From Propionibacteriaceae bacterium (GTDB lineage Bacteria > Actinomycetota > Actinomycetes > Propionibacteriales > Propionibacteriaceae): a stretch of 6,371 bases of DNA. The DNA lies in the NCBI GenBank assembly GCA_027353565.1, contig DAIEHO010000259.1, positions 1 to 6,371 of the forward strand, in the 5' to 3' direction. Below, in pieces: positions 1 to 3,942 of this stretch (positions are counted from its first letter, which is position 1; each line of letters begins with the position of its first letter). The notes beneath the pieces were generated by a model. That model was not told where the DNA came from and ran no database searches. It saw only the letters and a program-made list of their open reading frames with translations. A program made the translations under genes and the position numbers.

Positions 1-162
1 GCCCCCGTACGGTCCCCCTCCGGCAAGGTCATCGCCGCCGTCAGTGTCTCCGGTCCCATCGAGCGCCTCACCCGCCAACCGGGACGCCTTCATGCCGCCG
101 CTGTCATGGCGGCCGCGGAACGCCTCTCCGAGGTCCTGCGACGGACGGGCGCGGCCGAGTAG
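1..162 (+). CDS. IclR-family transcriptional regulator, C-terminal fragment
   Basis: This is the last 53 residues of a protein whose start lies left of the window; the reading frame is open from base 1 to the TAG at 160-162. The fragment begins APVRSPSGKVIAAVSVSGP and then continues IERL, followed by an alanine-rich amphipathic helix. This matches the end of the effector-binding (GAF-like) domain of IclR regulators, in which a beta strand of the type APV-[RF]-[DG]-x-x-G-x-[VI]-x-A-[LV]-S-[VI]-[SA]-GP is followed by a terminal helix. IclR proteins are about 250-residue dimers with an N-terminal winged helix-turn-helix that control catabolic or glyoxylate-cycle operons. The DNA-binding part and the target operon are outside the window, so neither ligand nor target can be named. 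The family call is fairly secure despite the short fragment; the specific role is unknown. Confidence 0.8.
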   Translation, partial: APVRSPSGKVIAAVSVSGPIERLTRQPGRLHAAAVMAAAERLSEVLRRTGAAE

Positions 163-216
163 CGTCCGACCGCGTGACGGCAGGCCATCCGCGGTACGGA
201 GCGCCCGGCATCCCCG

Positions 217-291
217 TTCACCCTCAGGAAGCCCCACGAACCTGAGAATGCCCAGGTCAGGACGCCCGTACCCTTGTCGCGCTTGGGTGAA
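217..291. repeat. Nested inverted repeats upstream of the 309-719 gene
   Basis: In the gap between the IclR fragment and the next gene, TTCACCC (217-223) is exactly complementary to GGGTGAA (285-291). Just inside it, CTCAGG (223-228) is complementary to CCTGAG (241-246). A third pair, ACCGCG (169-174) and CGCGGT (190-195), lies further upstream. There is no T tract, so these are not classical terminators. They could be a structured 5' region, an operator or chance in GC-rich DNA. The only promoter-like element I see here is a weak TACCCT at 269-274 with no recognisable -35. No small gene is evident between 163 and 293. Confidence 0.25.
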
Positions 292-308
292 GCGTGTTGC
301 ATGGGGGT

Positions 309-719
309 GTGATCACCTTCGATCTGGCCCGCGAGCTCGCACGGGCCGGCATGCCATGGATGCCCGCATCGGGTGACCGGTTCGTCATCCCCGGGAAGGA
401 GATGGACGAAGAGGTCTTCCACGTCGCCGAGATGACCATCGAGGTGGCGTCCCACCACGGCGAGGGCGTCGTGAAGTTCAACGGCACCACCGAGTGGGCG
501 CTCGACTCGATCCCCTCGGACAACGTCCTGTGGCTCCCCCGCGAGGACCAGCTGCGCGACGCCCTGGGACAGAACCTCGTCGCGCTCGAGCACGAGGGCA
601 ACGAGTGGATCGTGACGTACTCCTCGGGCGGTCGCCTCGAACGCGTCCGTGACGCGGACGTCGAGTGCGGGTACGCGCGCGCTCTGGTCGCCGTGCTGCG
701 GCACGACTCCCGGGTCTGA
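309..719 (+). CDS. Conserved actinobacterial protein of unknown function
   Basis: This is a 136-residue soluble protein from GTG 309, with no signal peptide or membrane segment. It opens MITFDLARELARAGMPW, then the motifs GDRFVIPGKEMDEEVF, EMTIEV, FNGTTEWALDS and LWLPREDQLRDALG, and ends in a variable acidic and basic tail. From memory, similar short proteins with the FNGTTEWALDS and WLPREDQLR motifs are common in Nocardioides-type actinomycetes. There they are sometimes labelled pilus assembly protein CpaE, which looks like a misannotation because no ATPase (Walker) motif is present. Codon use is strongly coding-like. An in-frame GTG at 294 would add five residues and has a weak GGGTGA at 285-290 in front. 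I prefer 309 because the family normally begins MI-[ST]. The function is unknown and the neighbours give no clear hint. Confidence 0.8.
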   Translation: MITFDLARELARAGMPWMPASGDRFVIPGKEMDEEVFHVAEMTIEVASHHGEGVVKFNGTTEWALDSIPSDNVLWLPREDQLRDALGQNLVALEHEGNEWIVTYSSGGRLERVRDADVECGYARALVAVLRHDSRV

Positions 720-743
720 GCGGCAGGCCCCTGCGAGGACCGC

Positions 744-755
744 TCCAGCGCTGGA
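744..755. repeat. Perfect 12-bp palindrome upstream of the hydrolase
   Basis: TCCAGCGCTGGA is a perfect 12-base palindrome 54 bases upstream of the hydrolase start and 25 bases after the preceding stop codon. It is followed by a second short dyad, GACC (758-761) and GGTC (768-771), and by ACGG (774-777) and CCGT (781-784). There is no T tract. It could be an operator for a dimeric repressor or part of a weak stem-loop ending the upstream transcript; the sequence cannot decide between these. Confidence 0.3.
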
Positions 756-797
756 CAGACCGTTGCTGGTCAGACGGCGACCGTGTGAGGCGCCCGC

Positions 798-803
798 TAA
801 CCT
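798..803 (+). promoter_or_regulatory. Candidate -10 box for a leaderless hydrolase transcript
   Basis: TAACCT fits the actinobacterial TANNNT -10 pattern and lies six bases before the GTG at 810, so transcription would start at or next to the start codon. No Shine-Dalgarno sequence precedes this GTG, which agrees with leaderless translation. No good TTGACA-like -35 is present at the normal distance, so this is a position-based inference. Confidence 0.45.
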
Positions 804-809
804 GACTGG

Positions 810-1667
810 GTGTTCGACCTCTTCGGTGGCCTCGTCACCAGCACGCTCGCCCGCAGCGACGGCACCTCGCTCGCGTTGTTGACCTCCGAGGCGGAGTCGC
901 CGAGGGGGCACGTGCTGGCCGTACATGGCTTCACGGGTGGCAAGGAGGACTTCGTGTTCCTCCTGCCCGAGCTGGCCACGAGGGGCTGGACGGCCTCCGC
1001 CGTCGACCTGCGGGGGGTGAACCAGTCGACCTCGCAGGGCCCGTACGACCTCGAGACACTCGCCATGGACCTCGTCGCCGTCGCCCGTCACCTCGGCCGG
1101 CCCGTGCACCTCGTCGGCCACTCGTTCGGCGGTCTGACGGCTCAGCGGGCCGTGGTCGCCGGTCCCGACGCCTTCGCCTCGCTCACCCTCGTCGGCTCGG
1201 GACCCGCCGGCTTCATGGCCTCAGCCGCTCTCGTCCCCGTCACGATCGAACGCCTCACGATGTTCCAGGGGGCACTCGTCGGTCACACGCTCGCGGAGGC
1301 CTGGGACGCGAAGACGGAGTACGAGAACGTCGAGATGCACCCCGCGATGGCGTCCTTCCTGCGCGAACGCTTCGTCGCGGGAAGCCACGAGGCAGCCGTC
1401 CGGAACGTGGAGGACCTGCTCGACGCACCCGATGTCGTCCGCGCGCTGGCCGCCACCGGTGTCCCCTGTGCCGTCGTGTACGGCGAGCGCGACGGGACCT
1501 GGAACCAGTCCACGCAGGACGAGATGGCGGTACGACTGGGGACGACACCCGTCCCGATCCCCGACTCGACCCACGTGCCGATGCTCGAGAACGTCGACGC
1601 CACAGCCCTGGCTCTCGATGCCTTCTTCACGGCGGAAGCGCGCGCGGTCCCCGGAGATGTCGCATGA
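810..1667 (+). CDS. Alpha/beta hydrolase fold protein
   Basis: This 285-residue cytoplasmic protein has the complete alpha/beta hydrolase signature. The oxyanion-hole segment HGFTGGKEDF is at residues 39-48. The nucleophile elbow GHSFGG has Ser105. The acid is probably Asp228 in YGERDG, and the catalytic His255 sits in STHVPMLEN. A cap-like helical insertion lies at roughly residues 134-205. No signal peptide or membrane helix is visible. The fold covers esterases, lipases, epoxide hydrolases, haloalkane dehalogenases and C-C bond hydrolases. The GHSFGG elbow and the DLRG-x-x-x-S segment at residues 66-73 suit a small-molecule esterase or lysophospholipase-like enzyme, but the substrate cannot be read from sequence. 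The GTG start is the first in-frame one and sits right after a -10 box. The gene faces trpS convergently and looks monocistronic. Confidence 0.9.
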   Translation: MFDLFGGLVTSTLARSDGTSLALLTSEAESPRGHVLAVHGFTGGKEDFVFLLPELATRGWTASAVDLRGVNQSTSQGPYDLETLAMDLVAVARHLGRPVHLVGHSFGGLTAQRAVVAGPDAFASLTLVGSGPAGFMASAALVPVTIERLTMFQGALVGHTLAEAWDAKTEYENVEMHPAMASFLRERFVAGSHEAAVRNVEDLLDAPDVVRALAATGVPCAVVYGERDGTWNQSTQDEMAVRLGTTPVPIPDSTHVPMLENVDATALALDAFFTAEARAVPGDVA

Positions 1668-1779
1668 GCTAGGTGCCCGCCAGGGATTCTGCGATACGGG
1701 CCAGGATGGGGTCCGCGTGGCCGAGCGCTCAAGAGCGTCCGACGACCCGTCCGTGTCCGCCGAGGCGATCCGGGGTCGG
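1668..1779. other. Convergent intergenic region between hydrolase and trpS
   Basis: These 112 bases separate two genes that end facing each other. Possible stem-loops are CGACCC (1743-1748) with GGGTCG (1773-1778), just beyond the trpS stop, and a compact CGCT-CAAG-AGCG hairpin around 1726-1737. Neither has a U tract, so termination here would be Rho-dependent or of the U-poor kind common in actinomycetes. On the minus strand, in frame with trpS, lies a coding-like stretch of 19 codons (1727-1672) ending in TAG at 1671-1669. It is separated from trpS by the trpS stop and a second TGA at 1731-1729. I do not call it a gene. Confidence 0.4.
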
Positions 1780-2895
1780 TCAGTAGACCATCTTCATCGC
1801 CGTACGGACCTCCGCCAGTGTGGCGTCGGCGACGGCGTTGGCACGGTCGTTCCCGTCGTGCAGGATCTGCTGGAGGTGCTCCGGGTGTGCGACGAGCTCC
1901 GCGCGTCGGGCCCGATGGCCGGCCAGCCCCTCGTTGACAGCCTCCGTGACGAGCTTCTTCAGGCCGCCACCCCCGGCGTCGCCGAGCTGCTCCGCGACGG
2001 CGTACGGGTCCCTCTTGAGGAACAGCGCGGCGAGGTTGACGAGGTTGGACACCTCGGGGCGGTTGACCGGGTCGTACGTGATGTGGCGGTCCGAGTCGGT
2101 CACGGCCTTCTTGATGACCTTGGCGGTCTCGTCGGCGGTCATGCCCAGCTCGATGACGTTGCCGCGTGACTTGCTCATCTTGGCCCCGTCCATACCGAGG
2201 ATGACGGCGCCGCCTTCGGCGAGCAGCGCGTCAGGAGCCCGGAACACGGGCTGGTCGGGCACCGCGCGTCCGTACCGCTCGTCGAACCTCCGCGCGATCA
2301 CCCGTGCCTGCTCGAGGTGCGGCAGCTGGTCCTTGCCGACCGGAACGAGGTTGGCCTTGCAGAACAGGATGTCGGCTGCCTGGTGCACCGGGTACGTGAG
2401 CAGCAGCCCTGACATGGGACGGTCACCCGTGTCGTCCAGCTCGGCCTTCACGGTCGGGTTGCGGCGCAGCTCGGCATCCGTCACCAGCGACAGGAACGGC
2501 AGCATCAGCTGGTTGAGGGCCGGCACCGACGAGTGGGTGAAGATCGTCGTCGTCACCGGGTCCAGCCCGAGCGCGAGGTAGTCAGCCATCATCGAGTACA
2601 CGCGTTCACGGATCGGCCCGACCCCGTCGCGGTCGGTGATCACCTGGTAGTCGGCGATGAGGATGAACGTCTCGACGCCGAGCTGCTGCACCTCGAGCCG
2701 GTTCTGCAACGAGCCGAGCAGGTGCCCGATGTGGAGGTTGCCCGTCGGGCGGTCGCCCGTCATGACGCGGAACCCGGTCGGGTCCTTCTCGATCTGGGCG
2801 CGGATCTCGCGGCTGCGCTCCACCGAGCGTGTCAACGACGCGTCCGACGTGCTCTGCGCGAGCTCCTCGCCGGCATCCGTTGCTGCATCACTCAT
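1780..2895 (-). CDS. trpS: Tryptophanyl-tRNA synthetase
   Basis: This 371-residue cytoplasmic class Ic aminoacyl-tRNA synthetase attaches tryptophan to tRNA-Trp using ATP. The HIGH signature appears as TGNLHIGH (residues 51-58) and the KMSKS loop is intact at 239-243. The Trp-binding segment is LLLTYPVHQAADILFCK (164-180), where Asp175 aligns with the residue that contacts the indole nitrogen in the Bacillus enzyme. TDSD and the C-terminal tRNA-binding helices follow. The protein has about 40 extra N-terminal residues compared with the usual 330-340-residue TrpS. At positions that are Gln9 and His43 in the Bacillus stearothermophilus enzyme, this one has Arg49 and Gln84, resembling the inducible indolmycin-resistant TrpRS of Streptomyces. 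ATG 2895 is chosen because a good ribosome binding site precedes it; a GTG at 2940 lies inside the attenuator's terminator hairpin. Expression is probably controlled by the upstream Trp attenuator. Confidence 0.97.
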   Translation of the reverse strand: MSDAATDAGEELAQSTSDASLTRSVERSREIRAQIEKDPTGFRVMTGDRPTGNLHIGHLLGSLQNRLEVQQLGVETFILIADYQVITDRDGVGPIRERVYSMMADYLALGLDPVTTTIFTHSSVPALNQLMLPFLSLVTDAELRRNPTVKAELDDTGDRPMSGLLLTYPVHQAADILFCKANLVPVGKDQLPHLEQARVIARRFDERYGRAVPDQPVFRAPDALLAEGGAVILGMDGAKMSKSRGNVIELGMTADETAKVIKKAVTDSDRHITYDPVNRPEVSNLVNLAALFLKRDPYAVAEQLGDAGGGGLKKLVTEAVNEGLAGHRARRAELVAHPEHLQQILHDGNDRANAVADATLAEVRTAMKMVY

Positions 2896-2901
2896 GATGG
2901 T

Positions 2902-2909
2902 TCCTCTCC
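2902..2909 (-). promoter_or_regulatory. Ribosome binding site fixing the trpS start
   Basis: On the minus strand GGAGAGGA ends six bases before the ATG at 2895, a strong purine-rich Shine-Dalgarno at normal spacing. It lies downstream of the attenuator's terminator, so only read-through transcripts carry it. It supports ATG 2895 over the longer reading frame that begins at GTG 2940. Confidence 0.8.
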
Positions 2910-2924
2910 CCCACGACGGCAGAC

Positions 2925-2952
2925 AAAAAGCGACCGCCACAGGACGGTCGCT
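2925..2952 (-). terminator. Intrinsic terminator of the trpS attenuator
   Basis: Read on the minus strand, AGCGACCG (2952-2945) pairs perfectly with CGGTCGCT (2936-2929). One U-G and one C-G pair extend the stem to 10 bp around a CUGU tetraloop. The stem runs straight into a run of five T (2929-2925). This is one of very few U-tract terminators in this GC-rich window. It sits upstream of trpS, 29 bases before its ATG, rather than at the end of a gene, which is the hallmark of transcription attenuation. Its 5' arm is also the partner of the antiterminator helix. Confidence 0.88.
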
Positions 2953-2972
2953 GATGTGTCAGGGCAGGTGTG

Positions 2973-3011
2973 TCAGCGCCGTCGTGACGGCCGCCACCAC
3001 ACCTGTTGCAT
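2973..3011 (-). CDS. Trp leader peptide (12 residues) of the trpS attenuator
   Basis: This short open frame, ATG to TGA, encodes MQQVWWRPSRRR, with two adjacent Trp codons at residues 5 and 6. Trp is the rarest amino acid, so WW in a 12-residue frame just upstream of a terminator and trpS is very unlikely to be chance. The peptide probably has no function of its own; its translation rate senses charged tRNA-Trp. The stop codon overlaps the antiterminator arm. There is no Shine-Dalgarno. The ATG lies seven bases after a -10 box, so translation is probably leaderless. It is too short for standard gene finders. Confidence 0.85.
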   Translation of the reverse strand: MQQVWWRPSRRR

Positions 3012-3018
3012 GCCGAGG

Positions 3019-3024
3019 ACAATA
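3019..3024 (-). promoter_or_regulatory. Candidate -10 box of the trpS leader transcript
   Basis: TATTGT on the minus strand matches four of six consensus -10 bases and the TANNNT core. Seven bases separate it from the leader ATG at 3011, placing the transcription start at about that A. It lies in an AT-rich patch, unusual here, 25 bases past the stop codon of the PHP gene. No clear -35 is visible at 16-18 bases spacing; CTGACC (3053-3048) is too far away. Confidence 0.6.
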
Positions 3025-3049
3025 ACAGACCCTCGCCGGGGCCGGCCGG

Positions 3050-3904
3050 TCAGGAGGGGCCCACGCCACCCCTCGCGACGATGCGGTTGACGATCTCCTG
3101 GTACGCGGTCGGGCGGGTCACGTTGATGCCCAGCGGGTTGTGGAGCTTGCCCGTGCCGTGGTAGTCGCTGGAGCCCGTACGGATCAGGCCCGTCCGTGCG
3201 CCGAGCTGAGTGAGCATCTCCCGGCTCCGCGGGTCGTGGTCGGTGTGGTCGACCTCGATGCCCTCCAGCCCGGCCTTGGCGAGCTCAGCCAGGGCATCGC
3301 CGGTGAGCACGTCCTTGGCGCCGGGTCCCCACGGGTGCGCGATCACCGCCAGACCCTTGGCGCCGCGGATGAGGTGGATCGCCTCGACGATCGGCGTCGC
3401 GTAGCGCTCGACGTACGCAGGCATGCCGTCCCCGAGGTACCTGGCGAACGCCTCGTCGCGGTTGGCGACGTAGCCCTTGGCGACCATGGCGTCGGCGATG
3501 TGCGGGCGTCCGAGCGACGGGGAAAGCCCTCGGGACGCCGCGACCTCGTCCTCCGTGAGCGGCAGTCCGAGCAGCGCGAGCTTCTCGAGGAAGCCCGCCA
3601 GCCGTTCGACCCGGCTCGTACGCAGCCTGGTGAGCTCCGCGAGCAGCGGCCGGTTCCAGGGGTCGCAGCCATAGCCGAGGAGGTGGACAGGACGGTCCTC
3701 GTACCGCGTCGACATCTCGACGCCCGGCAGCACCGAGAGCCCGATCCGGCGACCCGCCTCACGCGCCTCGGTGATCCCGTCGAACGTGTCGTGGTCGCAC
3801 AGCCCGATGACGTCCAGGCCTGCCTCCTGGGCGGCGAACACCAGCCGCGTCGGGCTGTCGGTACCGTCGGAGACGTTCGAGTGGACGTGCAGGTCGATGC
3901 GCAT
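3050..3904 (-). CDS. PHP-domain metal-dependent phosphoesterase (TrpH/RNase AM-like)
   Basis: This 284-residue soluble protein spans the whole PHP fold with its metal ligands. They are DLHVHSNVSDGTDSP (residues 4-18: Asp4, His6, His8, Asp13), CDHDTFDG (36-43: Asp37, His38), Glu63 in PGVEMS, His75 in VHLLGY, His135 in GRPHIA, His190 in IAHPWGPG, and Asp247 and His249 in SSDYHG. The set and the length match the YciV/TrpH group of E. coli, shown to be a 5'-3' exoribonuclease acting on short RNAs and rRNA ends (RNase AM), and the related 3',5'-nucleoside bisphosphate phosphatases. I would predict a hydrolase of nucleotide or short-RNA phosphates, but sequence alone does not separate these. The start is ATG 3904, 38 bases after the glutamate dehydrogenase stop. 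It has no ribosome binding site and could be leaderless or transcribed with its neighbour. The stop at 3052-3050 lies just ahead of the trpS promoter. Confidence 0.92.
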   Translation of the reverse strand: MRIDLHVHSNVSDGTDSPTRLVFAAQEAGLDVIGLCDHDTFDGITEAREAGRRIGLSVLPGVEMSTRYEDRPVHLLGYGCDPWNRPLLAELTRLRTSRVERLAGFLEKLALLGLPLTEDEVAASRGLSPSLGRPHIADAMVAKGYVANRDEAFARYLGDGMPAYVERYATPIVEAIHLIRGAKGLAVIAHPWGPGAKDVLTGDALAELAKAGLEGIEVDHTDHDPRSREMLTQLGARTGLIRTGSSDYHGTGKLHNPLGINVTRPTAYQEIVNRIVARGGVGPS

Positions 3905-3909
3905 GGGCC

Positions 3910-3915
3910 ATATTC
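3910..3915 (-). promoter_or_regulatory. Weak candidate -10 box for the PHP gene
   Basis: The 38-base gap between the dehydrogenase stop and the PHP start contains an AT-rich patch (3923-3910 on the minus strand). It includes GAATAT, which ends five bases before the ATG. There is no purine-rich ribosome binding site, so a leaderless transcript starting at the ATG is plausible. The hexamer matches only three consensus positions and no -35 is evident. Confidence 0.3.
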
Positions 3916-3942
3916 AACCAATAGCCCGCGCGTTCCCCCACG

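Larger units (their letters stand above)
2925..3011 (-). promoter_or_regulatory. Trp-responsive transcription attenuator of trpS
   Basis: This 87-base leader RNA can fold in alternative ways, all read on the minus strand. Helix 1:2 pairs CAGGTGTG (3005-2998), which overlaps the first Trp codon, with CACACCTG (2972-2965), 8 of 8 bases, with a small inner CCGT/ACGG hairpin. The antiterminator pairs GACGGCGCT (2983-2975) with AGCG-A-CCGTC (2952-2943), nine base pairs with one bulged A, using up the 5' arm of the terminator. A ribosome stalled at the Trp codons (2999-2994) would break helix 1:2 but leave 2983-2975 free, so antitermination wins and trpS is transcribed. A ribosome that reaches the UGA at 2975-2973 would cover the antiterminator arm, so the terminator forms. 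The pairings are seen directly; the mechanism is inferred from classical trp attenuation. Similar control is reported for trpS in Streptomyces. Confidence 0.85.

Noticed and set aside
301..312. A minimal ATG frame (MGV) overlapping the start of the 309-719 gene
   Set aside because: It has three codons with no leader-peptide composition or associated structure and is consistent with chance.
90..1121. A 343-residue minus-strand open frame antisense to the unknown gene and the hydrolase
   Set aside because: Its translation is low-complexity, rich in Arg, Val, Gly and His, and it lies opposite two genes with clear family motifs. Long antisense frames are expected opposite GC-rich genes.
1432..2169. 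A 245-residue plus-strand frame spanning the hydrolase end and trpS
   Set aside because: It begins inside the hydrolase in another frame and runs antisense to trpS, with no recognisable domain.
2896..2940. A longer trpS starting at GTG 2940 (15 more residues)
   Set aside because: The GTG lies in the loop of the terminator hairpin, has no ribosome binding site, and translation from it would cross the U tract. ATG 2895 has a strong ribosome binding site.
2925..3049. A T-box or other tRNA-binding riboswitch upstream of trpS
   Set aside because: There is no T-box consensus and no specifier-loop domain, and the leader is too short. The tandem Trp codons in an open frame explain the region better.
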